From Cylindrotheca closterium (taxonomy: Eukaryota > Bacillariophyta > Bacillariophyceae > Bacillariales > Bacillariaceae), in assembly GCA_933822405.4 (NCBI GenBank), contig CAKOGP040001969.1:62001-126000 (forward strand): a stretch of 64,000 bases of DNA. Direction: 5' to 3'. The translations under genes and the position numbers were made by a program. The notes below the pieces were generated by a model. The model ran no database searches. It was not told the origin of the DNA and saw nothing but the letters and a program-made list of their open reading frames with translations. Positions 40,373 through 50,361 of this stretch are shown piece after piece. The stretch's first letter is position 1; every line of letters begins with the position of its first letter.

Positions 40373-41269
40373 ATGAGAACTCGGATATCAATAGTACAAG
40401 TTTGGAAGAGAAGAATACATGATTGGAGAATCGAGAAAAGATGTCAATCTTCAATCACTGAAGTTTCCATTTCAGCAGTAGGCTTTGACTCATCATCGTC
40501 GTCGTCATCTCTGAATGACCAATTGGTGTCTGAGCTTCAGCCACATTTCGAACGCCAAGAACCTTTACTTCTTCGTGGAGCGGTATCTGAAGCACCTGCC
40601 TTGGAGCTATGGAAATCTTTTGATTACTGGCAAAGCAAAGTTGGGCAAGAGATGGCCAAGGTAGAAATTGGTGGATCCTATGCATCCACTGGTGGTTCAG
40701 ATGGGGAATCGTCCACGGCAGAGATTCCTGTGGAAGGTTATCTACAATACCTGAAGCTCTTCCAAGAGCGCCACGGCAAGTCCGTATCTCCAGATATGGA
40801 ACTACCAGCATCAGAAGAAATGGTGTATATGGCGCAGAATGATCTATTCCAAAACCTGTACGAGGACATCATTCTACCTGACTTTTGTCAGGACGAATCC
40901 AACCGAGTGGGCATTGGCCGACTTTACAGCGTTATGTTGTGGCTGGGACCTCATAGCAGTGTTTCACCTATGCACAATGACCCTCTAGATAACTTATTTA
41001 TGCAGTATGTGGGGCGCAAACGTGTCCTCTTGTTTCCACCGGACACCCAAGTGTATGCGGGTCACAACGGGCAGCAGTCCAACACAAGTCCCATCGAACC
41101 AGAACCTGAAAATGAAAGTTTAATCAAACAACAATATCCACTCTTTGACCAAACTACCGGGGTTTCGTGCGAGGTTGGTCCTGGGGATGCTCTTTACATT
41201 CCGTCAAAGTGGTATCACTACGTAAAATCTCTGGACATTGCAGCAAGTGTCAACATATGGTGGAGATAA
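40373..41269 (+). CDS. JmjC/cupin-8 Fe(II)/2-oxoglutarate oxygenase
   Basis: Single exon, 298 aa. The double-stranded beta-helix has the iron-binding triad His201-x-Asp203 (SPMHNDPLDN) and His282 (SKWYHYV). Also present are the family strands FMQYVGRKRVLLFPP and VGPGDALYIPSKWYHYV, and the C-terminal NIWW. The N-terminus (MRTRISIVQVWKRRIHDWR) is basic and amphipathic, like a mitochondrial presequence. Size and motifs match the JMJD5/TYW5/cupin-8 group of protein or RNA hydroxylases; the exact substrate cannot be named. All iron ligands are present, so it is probably active. Confidence 0.85.
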   Translation: MRTRISIVQVWKRRIHDWRIEKRCQSSITEVSISAVGFDSSSSSSSLNDQLVSELQPHFERQEPLLLRGAVSEAPALELWKSFDYWQSKVGQEMAKVEIGGSYASTGGSDGESSTAEIPVEGYLQYLKLFQERHGKSVSPDMELPASEEMVYMAQNDLFQNLYEDIILPDFCQDESNRVGIGRLYSVMLWLGPHSSVSPMHNDPLDNLFMQYVGRKRVLLFPPDTQVYAGHNGQQSNTSPIEPEPENESLIKQQYPLFDQTTGVSCEVGPGDALYIPSKWYHYVKSLDIAASVNIWWR

Positions 41270-41330
41270 TAGCTATAAACGTATACTTGCTCATATAGTC
41301 GTTAATGATACACTAATTGTTAATATCAGT

Positions 41331-44300
41331 CTAATAGTATCCCCAATAACAGTGTTTGACTTCATCCGTGCAGACTTCGCAGCGTCCATCTGACAAATCC
41401 TCACCAATGCATTCATAACACCGATCCAACTGCCCCGAATCGAAGATGGCGGGAGCCGACAGATCGGCAATACACAAGCCTTCATTTTTGGCAATCATAA
41501 GAATGAATATCATGGTAAAAATCACCAAGCAAAAATTGTAGATGACCCCCACCAACAAATACCCCAAGTTTGACAGGGTGACTTCTTGCTCTTGTTTCCA
41601 CCTACGAACGTTGATCATTTTCCTCATCTCTGCCTGATCATCCATTCGTTGTTCCTTTCGCTGGGCTTCCAATTCCTCGTCCTCGAGAGTCATGCTAAAC
41701 GTACTCGACGGGTGGTGTTCGTCACTTCCCATGGGTATTAGGCGCATGGACTCCGAGGAAACACGCCTCACATCAGAGGATGAGTACTGCCGCCGGACTG
41801 GTGATCGCCCCAAGCGTGGGCCCGGGCGGTAACTGTGACCAGGACTCGCATCGGATCGTAGTGTTGACGACCCAGTGGATCGGTTGCTAAAAGCGCCAGA
41901 GGAACCTCGTCTGACGGGTGACAACGAAGCGGTTCGTTTGATGATTCGGTGTCGAACGGGAGATCTGGAAGAAGCTGCAGAGTTGTTCTCGTGGACTAAG
42001 GACCCAGGAGACCCTCGTCGCATCGGGGACAACGAAGTCCTTCGTGGATGGAAGGATTCCCGTACAGGCGACAAGGATGCGCCCCTCGATCCTATCGACT
42101 CGGTGTCACCCAATCTTTCTCGTAGCGGTGACCTGGACGAAATGCGTTTCTGAGAGTTGGAAAAGGTTCGAACCGGAGATAGAGATCCGTCTGCCGATCG
42201 ACTTCCCAGACTCATCGAGCGCGATGACCTCTCGTGCATGGGGGATCTCGATACTATTCGTTTTGGTGAATTTGAAAACTTTCGAGAGCCTGGTGCAGAA
42301 CGATTGTTTGAATCGGAGCGAATGGAACCAGATGATTTCGGTCCTGTTGGCGTAAAAGGTGGCTCTGGATAGGCACCATTTTCCCCACTCAGTTGCTTCA
42401 TCGCCCTGCCTTTGTATTTGCCCGGAGAATTGGATGCCCCCCTACCTTTGTATTTTCCAGGAGAATTGGATGTTTCCCTGCCTTTATATTTGCCAGGAGA
42501 ATTGGATGTTTCCCTCCCTTTGTATTTGCCAGGAGAATCGGGTGTTTCTCTTTCTCGAAGATTCTTCATTCTTCGCCTTCGATCTCGCATTTGGTCCTTG
42601 ATTTCCTTGATTTCTTCTTCAGTCTCAATGATTAAGCCCTCTTTCTCCTGGTACGTGATTTTCTTCAAACGATATACCACAAATTCACAAATGATTGCAA
42701 TGACTTCGATCACCCACATAAACACGGCTTCTGCAATATCGTCATCAAAGAACACTGCGAATGTGACCAGGAACCCAAGAGTTGGATTGATCAGATTAAA
42801 TGGCAATTCGTGTCGAACCACAGGAACAACCTCCAGAAAAATCATGGTAATGTAGACGTAGACAATGACTCTGATAATCAAGTCCCAATTTGTCTTGACG
42901 ATGGTTGACAAGATGGGAACACCACAACATGTATTCACAGTACGGAAGGTGGACACCGCAACAAGGCCAGCAAGAAAATCACAAAACAGAGAAGCCCATG
43001 TGAGTATTCTCATTCGTCGTTCTCGTGAGCCTTCGTTACGATGCGGTGGCAAAATGTACATGTACCGCAGGAATTTCTGTATCTTTGAATCATCTGGAAA
43101 TGAGTCTGCACGATTGCTGTTGGCCAAATTTCCACCCGGCGGGGCAGCTCTATCAGACACTGGTTTCCGCTCGGACTCCGGATGCAAATGTCTGAAGGAA
43201 GGTCTCGCCATTTCAGAGTCATCATCTTCTATCGACGGTGTAGAGTTCTCTGTATCTTTGGATCTGGATTTCTGAATGTGCTCCTCTAACGCCGAACCTA
43301 ATTCGCTTGTATCGAAAACAGAAAATTGCGCCGAGTCCGGAGTCTTCTCCCCAAACGATAAAACCGAAACTGGAGGTTCCGCGGCAAAGGATAGTGTTGA
43401 AGCAGGTTGGCCATAATCCTCTTCATCGTCACTTTCTTGGTGCGACTTGATTGTTTGTAAAGATTGCATTCGATTCTTTGGTCTCTCTGGGCCGTCATTG
43501 TGCACACTGGTGGGCATTGTGAGTTGTGAATGTTCACTCGGATTCTCATCCATATCAATGACAGCACCTGTAAAGTCAATCCTTGCCGAGTTTTGATGTT
43601 CTATGGCAGAACGACCTTTTGGCGACAACGATTTCCTCGACTTTGGAATCAATGGAAGACTTCTCGCCCCACGCGATGATCCATCTCCATCATTGTCCTG
43701 TGAACTTTCGGTGGTCTTTTTTATGGAACTCAATGATCGCTGCAGTTGTTCCCTCTTTTTCCTCAACATCGTGGACAGCGATCCTGGTGACGCTGGCATC
43801 TTTTCGACTTGCGACACGTCGGTATTCTCTCTCACTGGGCTCAGAGACCGACTCGCTGGTCGTCGTGTCGTCTTTCTGGATGACGCAAATGATTCGTCAT
43901 CCTCTCTGGAAGTGGCTCTTCCTTTCCTAACTGGACTCGATGATCTACTTCTCGCTTCTTTCCTGACTGGGGATCTACTTCTTTCAGCCTGTTTATTTCT
44001 CTTTTTCAGAACATTCGTGAGTTGTGCTGATTGGTCGCCCTTGAGCGCTTTCGAAACAGTCTTTGCTTCCCGTATCGGGCTCAAGGTTAGACTCCTTCTG
44101 ATTTCGTTCGTTTTCTTCTGTAGCACACCAGACAATGGTGAAAGTTCCCCTACTTTGACAGCTTTTGATACATTCCTTGGTTTTCGGACTGGACTAGTAG
44201 ACTCACTCCTTGCCATTGCCTTCATTTTATTCCTCAGAATGGTGGATACCCCAGCGGATTCATTTTCTTCAATCACTTTTGCCAATGAGCCTCTCCGCTG

Positions 44301-45098
44301 CCTAGTTGGACTCAAGGACTGACTCGAACGAACGGATGATTTTCTACGAGGAAGGGTCCATAGTTCTCCACTTCCATCGGTTACACTGGAAACATGGCTA
44401 CCTTTTCTGGTTGGACTTAAGGATCGGCTGCTCTCTTCCCTTTTCTTAAGAAACTTTGACAAGGCACCGTCTGATGAAGTTGAAACATTGCTGGCTTTCC
44501 TCACTGGACTTGCAGAATGGCTCCTTGAGCTTTTTATCTTCTTTTTCTTAGCTGCCCCTTTTCCCTCGGACGCAACCGACACTTTACTATCGATTCTTGT
44601 CGGACTTATGGATCGAGTCCTCCCCCTTCCCTTTCTAGCTTGCGCTACTGTTGATTTTTCTCCCTGACCATTCCCTGTGTTTAGTTTGTTTCCCCCCTGT
44701 TGCTTTGGACTAAGCAGATTTGATTGTTTCAGTCGCCTTGTAGATCTCAGAGAGCCTGGTGAATCTGGAAATGGCTGATTCAGAATGTCCTGATTTGGTA
44801 CAAAATTACCAGCTTTTGGTCGAGCACTTGGCTTCCGTTTTCCAATCACCCGACCTCCTTTTTTGGTAAACTCGGACGAGGACTTGAAGGCTTCCGATGT
44901 CTCAGCTTCAGACTCTGTATCAGTTTCCTTTATCGGTCGTTGCTTTTTCTTCTTGCCTGATTTCTTGGTAGTCGTCTTTTCGAGAGGATGAGTTGAAGCT
45001 GAAGATGAGTCATTATTATTATCATTATTATTCTGAAGATCAACGAGACTCTCTGTCTTGGATTTCTTCTTTAGCGGTTGCTTCCCCTCAACTACCAT
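41331..45098 (-). CDS. Five-TM core membrane protein with huge SPxR head and loop (paralog 3)
   Basis: Single exon, 1255 aa, ATG at 45098. Residues 1-680 are Ser/Arg/Lys-rich with about ten S-[LR]-SP-[TVI]-R motifs spaced 30-50 residues apart. The core begins near 676 (KFLRYMYILPP). Four helices lie at about 697-716, 738-757, 768-786 and 788-810, with VNTCCGVPIL, LPFNLINPTLGF and VFFDDDIAEA. A loop of some 360 residues then replaces the 80-residue loop of paralogs 1 and 2. It contains four 12-residue repeats (NSPGKYKGRETS) and another dozen SPVR-type motifs. The fifth helix (about 1178-1202) runs into IAKNEGLCIADLSAP and the Cys-rich end (CYEC...CEVC...CYWGYY). The core is clearly homologous to the two genes at 19.4-23.6 kb. 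SPxR sites look like proline-directed kinase targets. Function unknown. Confidence 0.75.
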   Translation of the reverse strand: MVVEGKQPLKKKSKTESLVDLQNNNDNNNDSSSASTHPLEKTTTKKSGKKKKQRPIKETDTESEAETSEAFKSSSEFTKKGGRVIGKRKPSARPKAGNFVPNQDILNQPFPDSPGSLRSTRRLKQSNLLSPKQQGGNKLNTGNGQGEKSTVAQARKGRGRTRSISPTRIDSKVSVASEGKGAAKKKKIKSSRSHSASPVRKASNVSTSSDGALSKFLKKREESSRSLSPTRKGSHVSSVTDGSGELWTLPRRKSSVRSSQSLSPTRQRRGSLAKVIEENESAGVSTILRNKMKAMARSESTSPVRKPRNVSKAVKVGELSPLSGVLQKKTNEIRRSLTLSPIREAKTVSKALKGDQSAQLTNVLKKRNKQAERSRSPVRKEARSRSSSPVRKGRATSREDDESFASSRKTTRRPASRSLSPVRENTDVSQVEKMPASPGSLSTMLRKKREQLQRSLSSIKKTTESSQDNDGDGSSRGARSLPLIPKSRKSLSPKGRSAIEHQNSARIDFTGAVIDMDENPSEHSQLTMPTSVHNDGPERPKNRMQSLQTIKSHQESDDEEDYGQPASTLSFAAEPPVSVLSFGEKTPDSAQFSVFDTSELGSALEEHIQKSRSKDTENSTPSIEDDDSEMARPSFRHLHPESERKPVSDRAAPPGGNLANSNRADSFPDDSKIQKFLRYMYILPPHRNEGSRERRMRILTWASLFCDFLAGLVAVSTFRTVNTCCGVPILSTIVKTNWDLIIRVIVYVYITMIFLEVVPVVRHELPFNLINPTLGFLVTFAVFFDDDIAEAVFMWVIEVIAIICEFVVYRLKKITYQEKEGLIIETEEEIKEIKDQMRDRRRRMKNLRERETPDSPGKYKGRETSNSPGKYKGRETSNSPGKYKGRGASNSPGKYKGRAMKQLSGENGAYPEPPFTPTGPKSSGSIRSDSNNRSAPGSRKFSNSPKRIVSRSPMHERSSRSMSLGSRSADGSLSPVRTFSNSQKRISSRSPLRERLGDTESIGSRGASLSPVRESFHPRRTSLSPMRRGSPGSLVHENNSAASSRSPVRHRIIKRTASLSPVRRGSSGAFSNRSTGSSTLRSDASPGHSYRPGPRLGRSPVRRQYSSSDVRRVSSESMRLIPMGSDEHHPSSTFSMTLEDEELEAQRKEQRMDDQAEMRKMINVRRWKQEQEVTLSNLGYLLVGVIYNFCLVIFTMIFILMIAKNEGLCIADLSAPAIFDSGQLDRCYECIGEDLSDGRCEVCTDEVKHCYWGYY
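42385..42545 (-). repeat. Four 36-bp coding repeats (SPGKYKG units)
   Basis: Four in-frame units of 36 bp in paralog 3 encode SPGKYKGRETSN; DNA copies share CCAGGAGAATTGGATGTTTC and similar blocks. Confidence 0.7.
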
Positions 45099-45566
45099 TG
45101 CATCATCGAGTCTAGAAAATAGCAGCTATAGTATTGTCTTCTGCTTGCAAGTCGTCGATCTTCGTGTATTGTATTGAAAATTCGGGTATAGACGCTCCTG
45201 TGTATGCAGTTTTTGCAAGTTGATATGAGAGGGTGTGACACGGCAATGAAATAATTCACCGTACGGTACCTGGTAGTATATATTACAAGTACGGTACGCG
45301 ATCGGTGGCATATTTATATATCTCTTATTGGACATTTGTGAAAATGATAGAGAAATAGCTATGCGACAGGCCCAAGACATTCGGAATTACGTATTTATCG
45401 CGAGGAACGTGACTTTTTAGTTATGCTGGCATAATTTCAATGGGGAGAACCCGTCCAAAAAATACCTTTTGACCGCAGAGGAGGAGAGTCTGTTGTCCTT
45501 TGAAAAAGTTTTATTGCTCCCTATATTTTGGTATCTACCCCCGCGCTTACAGCATAATATATCAAT
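45099..45566. other. Spacer upstream of paralog 3
   Basis: AT-rich, no gene supported. Contains CGTACGGTACCTGGTAG near 45262 and ACGGTACGCG near 45292, again the GGTAC-type motif. An 84-codon minus-strand frame here looks non-coding. Confidence 0.3.
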
Positions 45567-47420
45567 CTACAAAGACTTTTTCTTTTTCTTGTTTCCCTTT
45601 TTCTTGTTGGTCATGGAGCTTACAAGATAGAGTAGTATGGATACCAGCCACGACAAGATGGCCATAATGACATGGACAATGGCCATTGGAACGCTCCATT
45701 GGCTATCAGCAACGTCGGAAGATTCAGATTCCAATACCGACGAATTTTGACCTACTTCCTTCTCGTTGGCAGTCAAAGAATCGGATGAAGTCTTGCCCTT
45801 TTTCTTCTTTTTGTTTCGTTTCTTGTTTTTGGAACTACTGCTTGTTGTAGTAGCTGACGAGTTGTTGACCTCTTCCTGAGTAATTGATTTTTTCGCTTGG
45901 GACGATGATTCCACCGGTGTCTTCGGCTGAGAACGAGACTGTTGTCTGGGTTTATTTGTTGTTGGTGACTTTTGGGAAACCGCACCAAGTTTTTGGTTGC
46001 TGTTTCCACCATTATCATTGTCACCATCCTCAACATCACTATCTTCTTCCTCGCTGCTACTTGCCGCCATCATGGCGCTGAACAAATCTTGCTTTTTCAG
46101 TTTATTCTTCTTTTTGGTGACGGTTGTTGGGCCTTTTTTATCGGCTGGTGTGATCCAATTGGTGATTGGCTTTCGCGACGAGGAGGAAGAGGAGGTCGAC
46201 TGATTATACGAACCAGTCATACTCTTCTTGCCCGAGCGCTTATTATTATTACTACCACCGCCAAATCGTTGTTCAAACTCATTTCGACATTCTTGTAGGC
46301 GCCATTCAAAGATTTCATCTTCTTCCAACCACCCCTGACTGGCATACTCCAATTGCTCAATTTCTTGCAACAAGTCATCTCGTTTCGCCACCAATTTACT
46401 TTCTTGGACACTCAAGAGTCGTCCACTGTTATTATTGACATCCAGATCCAATGGAATGTTGAGAGCATACACTTGTTTCCAAAGTTTGCCTAATGCTGCA
46501 TGATGTTGCAACTTGGGCATGGGCACGGGAGTGAAGGATTTCAACATGGCTTTGCGTTCCCGCAACTTGGCCGCATGTTTGTCCGATTTATTCTTGGCGG
46601 CGGCAATTCGATGCTCGACTTGTTCCAACAAGAGATTTAGTTCGTATTCGGTTAAATCGCCGACTTCTGCCTGTTGGTGCATTGCCTCTTTGACAAATTC
46701 TTGCTTTTCGGTAATTTCTGTCAAGACATTGTCATAGTAGTGTTGCAAATCCGATGGCACTACTTGACCTCTCATGAGCAAATCTTCGACCGGTTCTATG
46801 ATTTGTTCGACAAAGTCTTGTTGTATCAAGGCAATTAAAGCCTTCTTTTGGGACCATGTCGTGCACTTTGCCTTGACCATATTCTGAAAGACATTGAGAC
46901 TGGATGCCGCCGCCTTGTATTCCATCGAATTGACAGGAAAAAGTATTGTCGTGTTGTCAGAATACGCTTGACTTTCATCATGATTGTTGTTGTTGTTGTT
47001 ATTGTTGTTATTGTTGTTGCTGCCGGAAGACGATGATGATACTGCATCCATCTTGGGAAACAGAACAACAGTCTTCAAGTTCTTTCCAGTATCATGCTGG
47101 ACCTTGTACATACCCTGACATTCCATCACACAGGAGGCTCCCCGATCTTCGACAAAGCCACATTTGTTCTGAAGCGTCGATGTGACAACCTTCATGGCTT
47201 GCGCATGATATTTTTGTCGGGATTGCTTTCCAGCTCCTGTCACCAGCGTGATGCGAATCATTTCCTGTCTTGCCGAAAATGGTTGCGATAGCGCATCGGC
47301 CACCACCTGTTCAATCGTATCTGGTCCCAATCCTCCAAGGTCAAAGACTTCACTTTCCGTGGCGGATCGAATGGATAATGCCAACCCATGGGTCACTGGT
47401 CCCTTATCATTGGTTCCCAT
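45567..47420 (-). CDS. Conserved eukaryotic tail-anchored protein, unknown function
   Basis: Single exon, 617 aa. Residues about 50-120 form a compact domain (IRITLVTGAGKQSRQKYHAQ, CGFVEDRGAS, KVQHDTGKNLKTVV) that I associate with a widespread but uncharacterised plant/algal family; this is from memory of the pattern. A 12-Asn run follows near 137-148. The central part is helical (EDLLMRGQVVPSDLQHYYD; LLLEQVEHRIAAAKNKSDKH) and probably coiled. A Lys/Ser-rich linker leads to a C-terminal transmembrane helix (MAIVHVIMAILSWLVSILLY) and a very basic tail (KKKGNKKKKKSL). Tail anchoring in ER or outer organelle membrane with the bulk in the cytosol is the likeliest arrangement. Confidence 0.75.
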   Translation of the reverse strand: MGTNDKGPVTHGLALSIRSATESEVFDLGGLGPDTIEQVVADALSQPFSARQEMIRITLVTGAGKQSRQKYHAQAMKVVTSTLQNKCGFVEDRGASCVMECQGMYKVQHDTGKNLKTVVLFPKMDAVSSSSSGSNNNNNNNNNNNNHDESQAYSDNTTILFPVNSMEYKAAASSLNVFQNMVKAKCTTWSQKKALIALIQQDFVEQIIEPVEDLLMRGQVVPSDLQHYYDNVLTEITEKQEFVKEAMHQQAEVGDLTEYELNLLLEQVEHRIAAAKNKSDKHAAKLRERKAMLKSFTPVPMPKLQHHAALGKLWKQVYALNIPLDLDVNNNSGRLLSVQESKLVAKRDDLLQEIEQLEYASQGWLEEDEIFEWRLQECRNEFEQRFGGGSNNNKRSGKKSMTGSYNQSTSSSSSSRKPITNWITPADKKGPTTVTKKKNKLKKQDLFSAMMAASSSEEEDSDVEDGDNDNGGNSNQKLGAVSQKSPTTNKPRQQSRSQPKTPVESSSQAKKSITQEEVNNSSATTTSSSSKNKKRNKKKKKGKTSSDSLTANEKEVGQNSSVLESESSDVADSQWSVPMAIVHVIMAILSWLVSILLYLVSSMTNKKKGNKKKKKSL

Positions 47421-48380
47421 GTATGTAGTATGTGTAGTGTTAACTTTATAGATGAGGTTGTGGTAGGATTTCTTTATTGATACGTAGCTATTATTTTAAT
47501 AATAAACGATCAATAATGAAGAGCATCACTGATTTGAGATTCTCAATCTCGTTTCGATCATGCGAATCAATCATTCAATCGAAGCTTGTGGAAGATATGA
47601 CCATAGACGGCAACGTCTGTACACGTACGTGTACGTCCTCTCACTGCATAAACATACTTTATCGTGGGTAGAAGTCATTGGATATCGTGTAATATTTCAT
47701 CACAAAGACAAGAATGCAGTATATATTTCACTCCAAGAACGCTGATGAGCCATACACGGGAGGCACCCAGCCAGCTCAGGGACGTACAGCCTCTGGAGGA
47801 AGCACGTTGCCTCCATCGATACCAGCTATTGTGCACGCTGACAGGACCTTGGGGCATATGATGAACCCCAGTGCTGGCGCCGATAGGACCGCTGGTGGTG
47901 ACTGACTCGAACGCCAAACATAGAAAGCCAAAACTCAGGAGGTCTGTTAGGTGCCAAAAGAGACAACGTTTGGCGAAGAAGTGTCTAGAGTAAGAAACAA
48001 ATAGGGGAACGTTGCATCTTTGTGTACAGATAGTGGATAGTAGGATCATTTATATTACTTCCTCCAATGTAGTAATGCGTATTCAAGCTCACAAGATAGA
48101 CAATAGCCGTAACCAAGAATAGATTTCAAGCTGCTGTCTTCTTCTTACATTCTCATGTGGTCTGGACGAAAGCATTTAGAAATGACACTGCGATACCGGT
48201 AGGCGGTACTTGTACCATTCAGTACGAATAGGAATAACTTCAGAACGTATACTCTTTCTTCGCGTTTGAAGTCTGTTTTCAACCGACTTTTGCTTTGACT
48301 TCTTCGACCATACAAAATCGTATCCAAAACGAAGAATGCAGAACAATCGAAACGCAGCAGAATCTTGCACGGTTGACACG
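47421..48380. other. Spacer with dispersed repeat, upstream of esterase
   Basis: Contains the second copy of the dispersed repeat (47608-47876), an ACACGTACGTGT palindrome at 47621-47632, and a GATACCGGTAGGCGGTAC motif near 48191. No intact gene supported, though copy 2 carries a 63-codon frame discussed in findings. Confidence 0.35.
47608..47876. repeat. Dispersed repeat, copy 2
   Basis: Collinear with 29870-30146 in the same orientation. Matching blocks include AACGTCTGTAC, ATAAACATA, TTATCGTGG, GGATATCGTG, ATATTTCACTCCAAGAAC, CCAGCCAGCT, CCTCTGGAGGAAGCACG and TTGGGGCATAT. Copy 2 has an ATG-initiated 63-codon frame (47714-47905) across the conserved part; copy 1 has lost it by an indel and a stop. 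Confidence 0.65.
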
Positions 48381-49880
48381 ATGAGAGTTTCCAATAGTCT
48401 TTGTTTGTGGCTAATCTGTTTTCACCTTCCTAGTTTTTTACAAGGTGCTGTGACTGAGAGAAAGAGTCCTAGCATTCGCCATGGGAAAGTGAATAAGGGA
48501 ACAGTCCATGTCTTTGTGCTTGCTGGACAATCCAACATGGAAGGTCACGGGGACGTTGATGCCAGGGATCACAAAACCAACACACCAAAGAATGGAACCC
48601 TATTGTATCAGCTCCATGATCCAAGGACTCGGGGAGAATTCAAGAAATTATGGGATGACAAGGCAGACACTTGGAGAAATTTGACAGATGTCAAGGTTTG
48701 GTTCAATGAATTTGGAATCGAGCATGGCGTCAATGGATCCACCATTCCTGGAATAAACCGAAAGGATTATTTGGCTGGAGACTTGTCTACTGGGTATGGA
48801 GCTGGTGGAAATGCTCATGCGATTGGTCCTGAACTGGGATTTGGATTCAATCTCAAGCTTCCAAAAGGCGACAAGGCTCTGATTATCAAGACTGCATGGG
48901 GAGGTGAGTGGCTGTACTATAGCATTCTTCGCTTGTTCCTATAGCGTATACGAATTGCTATACTAACAATTTGCCCTCATGGACCGAACATAGGCACAGA
49001 ACTGGCCTCAAATTGGCGTCCTCCCTTGTCGACTACTACTTTTGACCCCTACTGTGTGTTGCCAAAATGCAATCCATACCAAGTTGGACATCTGTATCAG
49101 GTCATGATTGAAGATGTAGAAAGGCTGCTAAAGCCGGGTGTACTAGGCAAGATTTACCCAGATCTGGAGGGTATGACTCCTGATATTGCTGGATTTGGAT
49201 GGTTTCAGGGGTGGAATGATGGTACGTTTTAGTTCTATTTTGTTATCATCCTGCTAACTCATTATGCAAGTCTTACCTATGTACTTTTTGTCAATTCCAT
49301 CATAGGTTGCAATGTGAACGCTACAGCGGCATATGAGACAAATATGGTCCATATGATTCAAGATTTGAGGCGTGCCTGGAAGAAACCAAAGTTACCGGCG
49401 AGCATTGCAATTTCAGGATTTGGAGGGTGGTTGATTCAAGGGCAGGGAAGGACCCCTCCTGACTGTTGGGATGGACCAAATGCTACCAAGATCCATTGTC
49501 ACTGTGACGGAGATCGAGATTGTCGAAGAATAGATATTATGCTTTCACAAATTGCGGCCGCAAATTTGACAAGGCATCCAGAATTGGAATGTTGTGTGGA
49601 AGCGGTGGAAACCCGCAATTTCTATCGTCCTCCAGAGTATTCTCCTTCGGGACAAGGTTTTCACTTTAATCACAATTCGGAGACTTATTATCTGATTGGA
49701 AAGGCAATGGCAGAGAGTATGCATAATATGATGTGGAGTATCGATGGCGACGTTCCTGGTGGACATGACCAGCGTAAGATTGTTGTGCCGTCGTCATCCT
49801 CATCAGCTTCGTCGATAGAAGAGCGTGAAGCCTTTACCCTCGACTTGGACTCTAATTACCGAAGGATCGAAGAAAATTAG
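48381..49880 (+). CDS. Secreted SASA-type carbohydrate/sialate esterase
   Basis: Three exons: 48381-48903, 48994-49221, 49306-49880; introns 90 and 84 nt, both phase 1; about 441 aa. The ATG at 48381 was preferred over 48336 because it opens directly on a signal peptide (SLCLWLICFHLPSFLQG). The domain is the SGNH-like SASA/DUF303 fold. The nucleophile block is VFVLAGQSNMEGHG with Ser51, then IIKTAWGG followed by NWRPP after the first splice, DIAGFGWFQGWND, and a C-terminal GFHFNHNSETYYLIG where the catalytic His block lies. An internal Cys-rich stretch (CHCDGDRDCRR) probably forms disulfides. Expected role: removing acetyl groups from extracellular polysaccharides. The tail is Ser-rich. Splices join the family motifs exactly. 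Confidence 0.85.
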
Positions 49881-50361
49881 AACTCGTCAAAATGAAGTAA
49901 ACTAGATACATGTAGGATGTTCTATTGCCGACGTCGTGCACTGGTTGTCGTTTCTTATTGCGTATTCCTTGGTCCCTAATGATCAAAATAATAATATTGC
50001 TGGACGCGTTTTATCTGGATCACATTTGAGTACATGTACGCATCAGTATTACAGATGAGCGATGACTCGAGACATGTCATGCAAAGAGCGCGTGCATGAT
50101 CGATAATCCGGCCGACAGTTTTACATATGGACACATTACTTTGTACACAAAAAGTACTCGCTGGCTCTCTAATAGGTGGCATGCAGACGCGACTTTTTAT
50201 TCATTTACCTGGTATTTTGCGGTTCGAGAAAGTGATCACCGCGATTGATGAATGATGCGATCTGATCTGCGTGCGAGAGATGATTATGATTCCATATATT
50301 ATAGACACGACGACTTACAACACCACCATATTCTTACTGTCTCGCATCTGAAGGTAGTATC
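49881..50361. other. Spacer upstream of SAM-like gene A
   Basis: No gene or strong motif; AT-rich, with TATATATTATAG near 50292. Confidence 0.3.

Noticed and set aside
43603..44322. 239-codon plus-strand frame
   Set aside because: Antisense of the SPxR head of paralog 3.
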